Assembly: GCA_012735575.1 (NCBI GenBank) | Contig: JAAYGY010000002.1 | Coordinates: 16,554-80,553, forward strand | Direction: 5' to 3' | From: Clostridiales bacterium | GTDB lineage: Bacteria; Bacillota; Clostridia; Caldicoprobacterales; UBA3941 | DNA: 64,000 bases | Shown: positions 47,404-55,018 of the stretch, piece by piece | How the letters are laid out: every line of letters starts with the position of its first letter | How positions within the stretch are numbered: the first letter of the stretch is position 1 | Translations under genes and position numbers: made by a program | Notes under the pieces: model-generated | The model's input: only the letters and a program-made list of their open reading frames with translations | Told to the model about the DNA's origin: nothing | Database searches by the model: none

Positions 47404-47435
47404 AATAATACGGCGAAAAAAAACGCCGTATTATT
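47404..47435 (-). terminator. Terminator after the SASP gene
   Basis: Perfect 12-base-pair stem AATAATACGGCG/CGCCGTATTATT with an eight-base loop. The minus-strand tail is TTTTGTTGTATTTTG. Confidence 0.82.
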
Positions 47436-47463
47436 TTATCTACTAATAGTATATTCTAGATTA

Positions 47464-47685
47464 TTATTTAATTTGATTCTGAGCCATGGTTATTAATCGT
47501 TTAACCATTTCTCCGCCAACTTTACCGCATTGCTGAGCAGTTAAGTTGCCCCAGTAATCTTCAGAACCTTGAGTTACAGGTAGATTAAATTCCCTCGCTA
47601 TTTCATATTTCATGTCATCCAGTGCCTTGTGAGCTTCGGGCACCAATTGTCTGTTACGTCCAGTATTTCCACTTCCTGCTGCCAT
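47464..47685 (-). CDS. Alpha/beta-type small acid-soluble spore protein
   Basis: 73 residues. It has 'ALDDMKYEIAREFNLP', including the GPR-protease-type Glu-(Ile/Ala) region, and 'GNLTAQQCGKVGGEMVKRLI', the two conserved blocks of alpha/beta SASPs. These coat spore DNA and protect it from UV and heat. ATG is behind GAAAGGAGAATTTGTAA. Expression would be forespore-specific (sigma G); I could not identify a clear sigma-G promoter by eye. Confidence 0.93.
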   Translation of the reverse strand: MAAGSGNTGRNRQLVPEAHKALDDMKYEIAREFNLPVTQGSEDYWGNLTAQQCGKVGGEMVKRLITMAQNQIK

Positions 47686-47929
47686 TTACAAATTCTCCTT
47701 TCAATATACTTATTATAATTTATTTCAACAAAACAATAACACCCATATAAACTATCAATAATCTAATTATACAAAGTATTATTGTTTTGTATTATTAATG
47801 TGTGTAGAAATAAAAAAATAATACTGTGGATTTGCTGGAAGCGCAATAAAATATATCCTATCAATAAAAAGGAAATTTAAATATTTTTTTATTATCTGAT
47901 TTTAATAATCACTATTTTGCATTAATTTT

Positions 47930-47959
47930 TTGAATGCTATTCTATGATTGTGGTATAAT
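47930..47959 (+). promoter_or_regulatory. Promoter for the HI0933-type flavoprotein gene
   Basis: TTGAAT, an 18-base spacer and TATAAT (47954-47959), extended by a TGG just before. The rest of the 47686-47929 gap is AT-rich and I see nothing else in it. Confidence 0.65.
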
Positions 47960-47995
47960 CCTATAATAGTATTTTAGATTTTGGGGGAGCTTATA

Positions 47996-49231
47996 TTGAA
48001 GAACATAAGGGTTATTGTTGTTGGTGGTGGCGCCTCAGGTATGATGGCTGCTATAACTGCAAGAAGACAAGGAGCAGATGTTACGATATTGGAAAGAAAC
48101 CCAAGAGTTGGAAAGAAAATACTGGCTACAGGAAATGGACGATGCAATTATACAAATATTAATACGGATATTAGCTATTATCACGGTAATAATCCCAAAT
48201 TTGTTTATAGTGCCTTGGCTCAATTTGATGTCTATCAAACTATAGAATTTTTTGAAGATCTGGGAATTGTACATAAGATTGAAGACAGGGGCAAGGTTTT
48301 TCCAATGTCAGATCAGGCATCCAGTGTACTAGATGTGCTTAGGTATCAATTAGAAAAAAGACAAGTTAAGGTAATATGTAATGCTTTTGTACAGAATATT
48401 TCTGTTAAGGGAGATAACAGATTTCAGCTTAAGCTGGAGGATGGTTCTTCTATTGAAGGGGATAGGGTGATAATTGCTACTGGCGGGAAAGCAATGCCAT
48501 CTAGTGGATCTGATGGTAATGGATACCATCTTGCTCGACAGTTAGGACATTCCATAGTAAATGTATTTCCAGGATTGGTTCAAATTATGCTGGAGGGTAG
48601 CTTTTTTAAGCAGATTCAAGGTGTAAAATTTGTTGGTACTGCGGAAGTATTACAAAAAAATAAATCTGTAGCCAAGGATAGAGGAGATATTCTCTTTGCA
48701 AACTATGGGGTATCAGGACCTCCCATATTACAGATAAGCCGAAAAGCTGGTGAATTGCTGCTAAAGGGACAGAATCCAGTTTTAAAGATAAGCATAATTG
48801 ATACTATGTCACAACAGCAGGTGAATAATCTTATAGAGAAGCGTTTTAATAAGGCTACAGAAAAAACTGTTGAATTCAGTTTAGTAGGACTTATTAATAA
48901 AAGACTTATACCAGTCTTGTTAAAGGAAGCAGGCATTAAGGATTTGAAAGCTCCCGTTCAAACTCTTTCAAAGGAAGAAAGAGAAAAAATTGCCAATATT
49001 CTAACGGATTGGAGATTTAAGATACGAGGAACAAAGGGCTGGTCCAGTGCACAAGTAACAGCAGGTGGTGTCAATACAAAAGAAATTGATCCTAACACCA
49101 TGGAATCTAAAATTATAAAAGGCCTTTATTTTACTGGAGAAATTATTGATATAGATGGACAATGCGGAGGATTTAACCTTCAGTGGGCATGGTCATCTGG
49201 TTTTGTTGCTGGTTATAATGCAAGTTTGTAA
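47996..49231 (+). CDS. HI0933/BaiN-type NAD(P)/FAD-dependent oxidoreductase
   Basis: 411 residues from TTG 47996, with GGGGGAG six bases upstream. N-terminal FAD motif VVGGGASGMMAAITA, 'ERNPRVGKKILATGNGRCNYTN' (the family signature), 'VIIATGGKAMPSSGSDGNGY', and C-terminal 'GLYFTGEIIDIDGQCGGFNLQWAWSSG'. Family members are flavoproteins of varied or unknown role; BaiN-like ones act in bile-acid reduction in gut clostridia. No neighbours suggest a substrate. Confidence 0.87.
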   Translation: MKNIRVIVVGGGASGMMAAITARRQGADVTILERNPRVGKKILATGNGRCNYTNINTDISYYHGNNPKFVYSALAQFDVYQTIEFFEDLGIVHKIEDRGKVFPMSDQASSVLDVLRYQLEKRQVKVICNAFVQNISVKGDNRFQLKLEDGSSIEGDRVIIATGGKAMPSSGSDGNGYHLARQLGHSIVNVFPGLVQIMLEGSFFKQIQGVKFVGTAEVLQKNKSVAKDRGDILFANYGVSGPPILQISRKAGELLLKGQNPVLKISIIDTMSQQQVNNLIEKRFNKATEKTVEFSLVGLINKRLIPVLLKEAGIKDLKAPVQTLSKEEREKIANILTDWRFKIRGTKGWSSAQVTAGGVNTKEIDPNTMESKIIKGLYFTGEIIDIDGQCGGFNLQWAWSSGFVAGYNASL

Positions 49232-49244
49232 AGCGCAAGCAGAC

Positions 49245-49276
49245 TTGTAAACCGTTTATATGCTTTTGGTTGACAA
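49245..49276 (+). promoter_or_regulatory. BirA biotin operator before bioY
   Basis: TTGTAAACC (49245-49253), 14 bases, GGTTGACAA (49268-49276): the known Firmicutes BirA inverted repeat with one deviation. The right half contains the -35 box, so bound biotinyl-BirA would block transcription. Confidence 0.88.
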
Positions 49277-49298
49277 GTCAATTTAAGTTTGATAGAAT
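49270..49298 (+). promoter_or_regulatory. bioY promoter
   Basis: TTGACA (49270-49275), a 17-base spacer and TAGAAT (49293-49298). The -35 is inside the BirA operator. Confidence 0.8.
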
Positions 49299-49335
49299 AA
49301 CCCCATAAAAAGAAGACTAGAAGGGGTATGGTTAT

Positions 49336-49902
49336 ATGGAGAATTTTAAAGCAAAGGATATGATTTTGGTAGCCTTGTTTGCAGCATTAACTGCAATAGG
49401 AGCTTTCATAAAAATTCCAATTCCTTATGTGCCTATAACATTACAGGTATTATTTTGCGCTTACTCAGGCTTGTTATTGGGTGCAAGACGTGGATTATAT
49501 TCTCAGTTGTTATATTTAGCAGTAGGCTTAATTGGTATTCCCATATTTACAAACGGGGGAGGGCCAGCTTATGTTTTACAGCCCACTTTCGGTTATCTTG
49601 TAGGTTTTGCCCTATGTTCCTATATAATTGGCAAAGTAACTGAAAATGTCAAGGAATATAAACTACATAAAGTATTTGGTGCAGTTTTATTGGGTTTAAT
49701 GGGACTATATATATGTGGCTTAACTCATTTGTATCTTATTATGAACTTTTATATGCATAAATCAATGTCTGTATCAGCTGTTTTAGGGGTGGGATTAATA
49801 CCTTTTATACCTACAGACTTGCTTTCGGCTATAATAGCATCCCTTAGCTCTATATATGTTTTGCCTATATTAAGGAGAACTGGGCTATTACACAGTAATT
49901 GA
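49336..49902 (+). CDS. bioY: Biotin ECF transporter S component BioY
   Basis: 188 residues, six hydrophobic segments. 'IPIPYVPITLQVLFCAYSGLLLG' and 'GGPAYVLQPTFGYLVGF' are the BioY signatures that include biotin-binding positions. It captures biotin and uses the shared EcfT/EcfA module encoded elsewhere. ATG is behind AAGGGG. It has its own promoter and terminator and is controlled by BirA. No biotin synthesis genes are in the window, consistent with scavenging. Confidence 0.94.
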   Translation: MENFKAKDMILVALFAALTAIGAFIKIPIPYVPITLQVLFCAYSGLLLGARRGLYSQLLYLAVGLIGIPIFTNGGGPAYVLQPTFGYLVGFALCSYIIGKVTENVKEYKLHKVFGAVLLGLMGLYICGLTHLYLIMNFYMHKSMSVSAVLGVGLIPFIPTDLLSAIIASLSSIYVLPILRRTGLLHSN

Positions 49903-49920
49903 ATACATACTTAATCAAAA

Positions 49921-49944
49921 AAAACCCTCGAAGTTCGAGGGTTT
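49921..49944. terminator. Bidirectional terminator between bioY and the HPr-like gene
   Basis: Stem AAAACCCTCG/CGAGGGTTTT with A- and T-rich ends, so it works in both directions for the convergent genes. Confidence 0.85.
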
Positions 49945-49949
49945 TGCTT

Positions 49950-50177
49950 TTAGATCATAAATTTTTTAATCTCTTCTAACAAGTCATCACAATCATCGGA
50001 ATAGATTTCAACTATTATAGGCTTGCTAAGATCAAGGCTAAAAATACCTAGTATGGATTTTGCATCTACCACATGGCGTCCTGAACGAAGATCAATCTCG
50101 TAAGGGTATTTGCTAACAATGTTGACAAAATCCTTTACATTTTCAGCAAGGGACAATTTAATATTAACGGTTTTCAT
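49950..50177 (-). CDS. HPr-like protein lacking the phosphorylatable His
   Basis: 75 residues. The Ser-46 region of HPr is recognisable as 'DAKSILGIFSLDLSKPI', so the fold assignment is reasonable. The N-terminal active-site motif GxHARPA is absent; that region reads 'AENVKDFVNI'. It therefore cannot carry phosphate from PEP via His15, but could still be phosphorylated on Ser as Crh is. Isolated HPr-like proteins of this type occur in many Clostridia. No PTS gene is nearby. Confidence 0.7.
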   Translation of the reverse strand: MKTVNIKLSLAENVKDFVNIVSKYPYEIDLRSGRHVVDAKSILGIFSLDLSKPIIVEIYSDDCDDLLEEIKKFMI

Positions 50178-50474
50178 AAAATCAGCCCTCCATTCTAATA
50201 TTTGTGTGGAATAAAATAATAGAATATTTATACAAATCTATATGTAATATATTCCACTATTTTAAGTATATACTAAATTATTCAAAGTATCAATACTTTT
50301 TAGCCAGCTCTTATGTAGCCTTTAATGGTATTTATTTCCCCTAGTATTAGATACTGATCCTATTATTAACGTGCTACAGTTATAATAACCCTCCTGAAAG
50401 TCAATAATAAAAAAGATTGATGAAAATCAAAAATAAAAATTTAACGGATATAATACCTAAGGGAGGGACAAGGA
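50178..50474. other. Intergenic region between the HPr-like gene and the activase cluster
   Basis: AT-rich with no convincing frame. TGTGGAATA (near 50207) and TATTCCACTA (near 50251) form a distant inverted repeat. It should hold the promoters of the two divergent units, but none stands out. Confidence 0.4.
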
Positions 50475-51491
50475 TTGAATATTGGGATACCAAGGGCTCT
50501 ATTATATTTTGATTATTTTCCAATGTGGCAGACATTTTTAAATTATCTGGGATTTAGTATTATCATCTCTCCACCTACTACTAAAGATATATTGAATATA
50601 GGAGTATCTCTATGTGTTGATGATGCTTGTTTGCCAGTGAAGCTTTTTCATGGCCATGTAGCATACTTAAAAGAAAAAGTTGATGTCATATTTGTACCAA
50701 GACTAGTTAGCGTTGCTCCAGGTGAATTTATTTGCCCAAAATTTATAGGTTTACCTGAAATGATCAAAAATTCCATTGAAAATCTCCCACCTTTATTAAT
50801 CTTTAATTACAACTTATATAAGGGCATTAGGGATAAGAAAGATGCATTTGATGATCTTGGCAGGCAGTTAGGTGTAAGCAGCAGCCACGTAGACAGAGCA
50901 TATAAAGAGGCGATTAGCAGACAATACATATATGAGGCTATGATTGAATCCGGACAAAATCCTTTAGCCATTCTTCATCCAAAGGAAAAATGGGATAAAC
51001 TAGATTACAGTAAAGGTGTTATTGGGATTATTGCTCATCCTTATCTGGTATGTGATAGATATATATCCATGGATATAGCCAAAAAAATAAGAGATAAAGG
51101 GTATGATGTTAGAATATCAGCTAATGTTCCTCAAACAATTAGAGAGAATAATTTAGAGACCATGCCCAAAAGGTTGTTTTGGAGCTATGGAAGGAATTTA
51201 TTAGGTAGCGGAATAGAGTGGCTAAAAGGCAATGAGGTAGACGGAATTATATTCTTATCAAGTTTTGGATGCGGAATAGACTCTTTTATCGAAGAATTGA
51301 TACGTAGGTATAATGCACGACAGCTTAGATTACCTTATGCTGTTTTTACTATAGATGAGCATAGCGGCCAAGCGGGATTTGACACAAGGCTTGAAGCCTT
51401 CTTGGATATGCTGGAATGGAGGTGCAAAGATGGTTATAACTTTTCCCCATATGGGTACGATGTATATTCCAGTAAAAGCTCTATTCGATGA
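50475..51491 (+). CDS. Acyl-CoA dehydratase activase-related protein (DUF2229-like), first of three
   Basis: 338 residues from TTG 50475 behind GGGAGGG. It starts 'NIGIPRALLYFDYFPMWQTFLNYLGF', typical of the DUF2229/BcrAD-associated proteins, and has conserved Cys and 'DDACLPVK' segments related to the 2-hydroxyglutaryl-CoA dehydratase D-component fold. Near the C terminus it has 'FLSSFGCGIDS' and 'DEHSGQAGFDTRLEAFLDM'. It forms an overlapping operon with the next two genes (62-base overlap). In other clostridia such modules are fused in one very large protein. Reaction unknown. Confidence 0.8.
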   Translation: MNIGIPRALLYFDYFPMWQTFLNYLGFSIIISPPTTKDILNIGVSLCVDDACLPVKLFHGHVAYLKEKVDVIFVPRLVSVAPGEFICPKFIGLPEMIKNSIENLPPLLIFNYNLYKGIRDKKDAFDDLGRQLGVSSSHVDRAYKEAISRQYIYEAMIESGQNPLAILHPKEKWDKLDYSKGVIGIIAHPYLVCDRYISMDIAKKIRDKGYDVRISANVPQTIRENNLETMPKRLFWSYGRNLLGSGIEWLKGNEVDGIIFLSSFGCGIDSFIEELIRRYNARQLRLPYAVFTIDEHSGQAGFDTRLEAFLDMLEWRCKDGYNFSPYGYDVYSSKSSIR

Positions 51492-52545
51492 ATTGGGAAT
51501 AAATATAGTAATTCCTCCCAGAATAAGTAAAAGGACCTTAGAAGTGGGACTAAAATGCTGCCCTGAAATGGCTTGTTTACCTTTAAAAGTGACTATAGGC
51601 AATTATGTGGAAAGCATAAAGAGGGGAGCAGATACCATAGTTTTATCTGGTAGCTGTGGTCCTTGTAGATTTGGTTATTATGGTGTTGTACAAAAGGAAA
51701 TTCTAAGGGATTTAGGATATGATGTGGAAATAGTTATACTGGATCCGCCAAGAGAAGGAATAAAAGAGTTTTGGGAAAGAGTAAAAAAAATTACTGGAAA
51801 CAGCCCTCTTTATAAAGGCTTACGGGCTATAAACAAAGCTTTTAAAGTATGTGAAGAGACAGAAAGGCTCCTTAAACTTGTATTACAAAAACGCTGTAGA
51901 GAAGTATATAAGGGAGATACAGATAGAACATTCAACAGGTTTGAAGATAAGATTAGAAGCGTAAAAGGGGCACAAGGGATTCTGGAATGTATACAGGAAA
52001 CCAGAAAGCAATTGGAAAATATAAAAGTAGACAATAATAAAAAACCTATTAAAGTGGGTCTTGTAGGAGAGATATACACAATTATAGAACCTTATGTAAA
52101 TCTTAATATTGAGAAAAGGCTAGGGGATATGGGAGTTGAAGTCCACCGAGAAATGTCGGTAGACGGCTGGGTAAAATATCATCTAGCTCCTGATATAAAA
52201 TTCAGACGTAAACAAAAGCAAATTTTAGAGTCATCAAAGGATTATCTGGGCTTATGTATTGGAGGGCATGCTTGGGAAACTGTAGCTCATACCCTGAATT
52301 ATTCAAGGGAAGGCATGGATGGGATTATACAAATTTTACCCTTTGGATGTATGCCTGAGATAGTGGCAGAAAGTATCCTTCCTACCATAGCAAAGGAGGA
52401 GTGCATTCCAATCATGACATTGGTAGTGGACGAACTAACTGGAGAGGCCGGTTATCAGACTAGACTGGAAGCTTTTGTAGACCTTTTGCATCTGGAAAGG
52501 AGTAGAAGAGAAAATGAATTTGGAAAAGTGCTATCTTGGAATTGA
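51430..52545 (+). CDS. Acyl-CoA dehydratase activase-related protein, second of three
   Basis: 371 residues from ATG 51430, with GGAGG upstream inside the preceding gene. It is paralogous to its neighbour: 'VTFPHMGTMYIPVKALFDELG' style N terminus, 'GLKCCPEMACLPLKVTIGNYVESI', 'LSGSCGPCRFGYYG' (Cys-rich, likely Fe-S), 'LPFGCMPEIVAESILPTI' and 'DELTGEAGYQTRLEAFVDLL'. These match the HgdB-like/DUF2229 family. Probably forms a complex with the other two products. The frame is open from 51355, but that would be an improbable 137-base overlap. Confidence 0.8.
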   Translation: MVITFPHMGTMYIPVKALFDELGINIVIPPRISKRTLEVGLKCCPEMACLPLKVTIGNYVESIKRGADTIVLSGSCGPCRFGYYGVVQKEILRDLGYDVEIVILDPPREGIKEFWERVKKITGNSPLYKGLRAINKAFKVCEETERLLKLVLQKRCREVYKGDTDRTFNRFEDKIRSVKGAQGILECIQETRKQLENIKVDNNKKPIKVGLVGEIYTIIEPYVNLNIEKRLGDMGVEVHREMSVDGWVKYHLAPDIKFRRKQKQILESSKDYLGLCIGGHAWETVAHTLNYSREGMDGIIQILPFGCMPEIVAESILPTIAKEECIPIMTLVVDELTGEAGYQTRLEAFVDLLHLERSRRENEFGKVLSWN

Positions 52546-53509
52546 TGTGGGTTCAGTTAGTATAAATCTTGTGTTTATAAACAAAGATCATAAAGTAGTA
52601 GACAAGCTGTATGTTCGTACTGAAGGTAAGCCTATTCCAATATTAAAAAAGGCTATGGAAGATATATCTAAAAGAAATGATGGGAACATAAAAATTAGTG
52701 GAGTAGGAGTGACAGGGAGTGGACGTGATCTGGCATCGGTAATGGTTGGTGCAGATGTGGTAAAAAATGAAATTACTGCCCATGGGGTAGCAGTACTTAC
52801 TTATTATCCTGATACCAGTACAGTTATTGAAATAGGAGGCCAGGATTCAAAGATTATTATAATACGAAATGGTGTGGTATCGGATTTTGCAATGAATACA
52901 GTATGTGCTGCTGGTACCGGTTCCTTTTTAGACCGTCAAGCGGCACGACTTAATATTCCTATAGAGGAGTTCGGTCAAATGGCTTTAAAATCTAAATCTC
53001 CTGTAAGGATCGCGGGACGGTGTGCTGTTTTTGCCGAATCAGACATGGTTCACAAGCAGCAGATGGGCTGTCCTCCTGAAGATATTATAAGGGGCCTATG
53101 CGAGGCATTAGTAAGAAACTACCTTAGTAATGTGGGCAAGGGAAAAGAAATACTTCCCAACATAGTATTTCAAGGTGGTGTAGCTGCCAACCAGGGAATC
53201 AGAGCTGCTTTTGAACAAGCCTTAGGCTATCAAGTTATAGTGCCAGAACACTATGATGTTATGGGGGCTATAGGTGTAGCAATTTTAGCTCAAAGGGAGG
53301 CGGAAAGAAAAGGCAGCACTTCATTTAGGGGTATAGAAAATATGAGACAGGACTTTAGGGCTAGAGCCTTTGAATGTAATGGCTGTCCAAATTCCTGTGA
53401 GATTATCGAATTTATAGCTGGAAAAACCACTTTAGCAAGATGGGGAGATAGATGTGGGAAATGGGCTATGAAGGTCGAAGATAAATCCCAGCTTCGTTCT
53501 TTGGCATGA
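52514..53509 (+). CDS. CoA-substrate-specific enzyme activase (BadF/BadG/HgdC family)
   Basis: 331 residues of the ASKHA ATPase fold. Phosphate 1 motif 'GIDVGSVSINLVFI', 'IEIGGQDSKIIII', and the Fe-S loop 'NTVCAAGTGSFLDRQAARL' plus 'GRCAVFAESDMVHKQQ', which hold the cysteines of the subunit-bridging [4Fe-4S]. 'FQGGVAANQGIRAAFE' follows. Relatives use ATP to drive low-potential electron transfer to a dehydratase or reductase. The C-terminal 'CNGCPNSCEI' adds another Cys cluster. It overlaps the previous gene by 32 bases. The target is presumably the two upstream proteins. Confidence 0.88.
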   Translation: MNLEKCYLGIDVGSVSINLVFINKDHKVVDKLYVRTEGKPIPILKKAMEDISKRNDGNIKISGVGVTGSGRDLASVMVGADVVKNEITAHGVAVLTYYPDTSTVIEIGGQDSKIIIIRNGVVSDFAMNTVCAAGTGSFLDRQAARLNIPIEEFGQMALKSKSPVRIAGRCAVFAESDMVHKQQMGCPPEDIIRGLCEALVRNYLSNVGKGKEILPNIVFQGGVAANQGIRAAFEQALGYQVIVPEHYDVMGAIGVAILAQREAERKGSTSFRGIENMRQDFRARAFECNGCPNSCEIIEFIAGKTTLARWGDRCGKWAMKVEDKSQLRSLA

Positions 53510-53576
53510 ATATAAGAATTGGGGGGTGAGATAATAAAAAAAGACATATTATCTTTTATTGAAAGGAAGGATTCTT

Positions 53577-53774
53577 GTGAAAAATAGAGAAGCACCAAGC
53601 TTTGAACAGAAACGCTATGTGGCTGCGGTATGTCCTGAATACAGTCCAGTAAATCAAGGATTTGTAAATAAGTCCGTGGAAATGGAAGATGATTCTTGTG
53701 ATATATGCCTTCATTGGAATGACGGAAAATGTGTGATATTTGACGAAGTCTTAACTGGTCTGGACCAGACATAA
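53577..53774 (+). CDS. Small cysteine-containing protein
   Basis: 65 residues from GTG 53577 behind AAAGGAAGG. C-terminal 'SCDICLHWNDGKCVIFDEVL' has a Cys-x2-Cys plus a further Cys, so it could bind a metal, and an earlier Cys lies at 'AAVCPEY'. I do not recognise the family. It lies 67 bases after the activase gene and could be part of that operon. Confidence 0.5.
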   Translation: MKNREAPSFEQKRYVAAVCPEYSPVNQGFVNKSVEMEDDSCDICLHWNDGKCVIFDEVLTGLDQT

Positions 53775-53969
53775 TAGGGCCTGGTAGCCTATTTTTTGAA
53801 TTTTAGATTAACATAAAACTATTTGATTTGGCTATGTAAATCAAGGAAAACCTATATAATCCTTAAAATAGTGGCCTTGAAGGCGTCTAAGTAATGTATT
53901 TAGATAATATTATCTATTGAAAAAGTATTTTACTTATATTATTATATAGGTACAGAAAGATAGGAGATC

Positions 53970-54146
53970 AGCTTATCATCCTGTAATGTACGTTAATCTA
54001 TTGTTTTTAACCCACAGAGTAACTACGGGAGCTCGGGTTTGTTCATAGGATGTCATGCCCTTGAGGGAAGGCAGAATTGAGCAATAGGGCACCCACCTGC
54101 CAAGAGGCGGGTATAAAAATAGTAGAGAACGGCATTATGGGAATAG
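53970..54146 (+). ncRNA. ssrS: 6S RNA (candidate)
   Basis: The region can close with a ten-base stem TCCTGTAATG (53979-53988) and CATTATGGGA (54133-54142). Inside are 'GAGTAACTACGGGAGCT', 'CATGCCCTTGAGGGAAGGCA' and 'AGGGCACCCACCT', which resemble the conserved segments of Firmicutes 6S RNA. The upstream TATAAT (53855-53860) is a likely promoter. The gap 53775-53969 otherwise contains no gene. 6S RNA binds SigA-RNA polymerase; exact ends are approximate. Confidence 0.65.
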
Positions 54147-54184
54147 CAAGCCCCCGCTTTGAGTGGGGGATTGCTATTATCTTA
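54142..54184 (+). terminator. Hairpin terminating the 6S RNA candidate
   Basis: AATAGCAA-g-CCCCCGC pairs with GTGGGGG-a-TTGCTATT (one G-T, one internal mismatch). The tail ATCTTAAATT is only weakly T-rich. Confidence 0.6.
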
Positions 54185-54263
54185 AATTAGTTCCAAGATA
54201 ATTTTTTGTTGACAATCACAAACCATATGGTATAATAATTAATAGCCGTGAGATGAAGAATAA

Positions 54264-54337
54264 TGCGGAATGGTGTAACGGTAGCACATATGACTCTGAC
54301 TCATAGTGTCTAGGTTCGAATCCTAGTTCCGCAGCCA
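54264..54337 (+). tRNA. tRNA-Gln(CTG)
   Basis: Acceptor TGCGGAA/TTCCGCA, anticodon arm TATGA-CTCTGAC-TCATA with anticodon CTG (reads CAG), T loop GTTCGAA. CCA is encoded. Confidence 0.95.
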
Positions 54338-54342
54338 TATTT

Positions 54343-54417
54343 GCCCCCATGGTCAAGCGGTTAAGACTCCGCCCTCTCACGGCGGCAACAGGGGTTCGAG
54401 TCCCCTTGGGGGTGCCA
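54343..54417 (+). tRNA. tRNA-Glu(CTC)
   Basis: Acceptor GCCCCCA/TGGGGGT, anticodon arm CCGCC-CTCTCAC-GGCGG with anticodon CTC (reads GAG), T loop GTTCGAG. CCA is encoded. It lies five bases after tRNA-Gln. Confidence 0.95.
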
Positions 54418-54427
54418 TAATTAAATG

Positions 54428-54470
54428 GGCTATATGATTGATGGAGAAATCATATAGCCTATTTTTATTT
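54428..54470 (+). terminator. Terminator after the tRNA-Gln/Glu pair
   Basis: Perfect stem GGCTATATGATT/AATCATATAGCC with an eight-base loop, followed by TATTTTTATTT. Confidence 0.85.
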
Positions 54471-54520
54471 ATGAAACAAATGTACATATAAATCGTCTAA
54501 CCTGATGAGGAGGTTTGATT

Positions 54521-54868
54521 ATGAATAGACATATCATTATTACCTTGTGTATAATATTTATAGTCCTTTTATTTTTGGGTTGTAACGATTCTAGTAAAAA
54601 AGAGGAGACATCCTTTAATGCTATCATACTCGAAAACGGTCAGTCCTTTTTACTAGTGGAGCCGGAGGCTGGTTCGTCGGAACTATCATCGGCTGATAAG
54701 ATTTCCATTTCCTTAGGAAAAGTAGCTTTAGTAAATGTTAATGGAGATGAGATTTCAGTAGATGAAATTAAAGAGGGGGACAGGGTGCAGGTATTTTATG
54801 ATGGTAAGATTGCCGAAAGTTATCCTGCACAAATCCATAACTGTAATAAAATAGTATTAATGAAATAA
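54521..54868 (+). CDS. DUF3221-like lipoprotein
   Basis: 115 residues from ATG 54521 behind GAGGAGG. A signal peptide with lipobox 'LFLGC' precedes a domain starting 'FNAIILENGQSFLLVEPE', with 'SLGKVALVNVNGDEISVDEIKEGDRVQVFYDG'. This matches the DUF3221 beta-barrel style. Extracytoplasmic, function unknown. It stands alone between the tRNA cluster and the SRAP gene. Confidence 0.65.
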   Translation: MNRHIIITLCIIFIVLLFLGCNDSSKKEETSFNAIILENGQSFLLVEPEAGSSELSSADKISISLGKVALVNVNGDEISVDEIKEGDRVQVFYDGKIAESYPAQIHNCNKIVLMK

Positions 54869-54916
54869 TTATTAATTAAATAATTAAGCCGTTGAGCTAG
54901 TTCATGTCATATGAAT

Positions 54917-54957
54917 TATAATGGCTATAAAACAATCACTTATCAATAGCCATTATA
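54917..54957 (+). repeat. 12-bp inverted repeat between the DUF3221 and SRAP genes
   Basis: TATAATGGCTAT pairs with ATAGCCATTATA around a 17-base loop, nested within a short outer pair GCTAGTT/AACTAGC. No T-tract follows, so it is either a weak terminator or a binding site. Confidence 0.45.
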
Positions 54958-55018
54958 TAAATAGTGATCTAATTGTCGAACTAGCACAACCAGATAATTA
55001 ATGAAAAGGTGCATTGAT

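Noticed and set aside
53290..53772. 160-codon minus-strand frame opposite the activase gene end and the small Cys protein
   Set aside because: It crosses the boundary between two plus-strand genes and has no RBS or recognisable motif.
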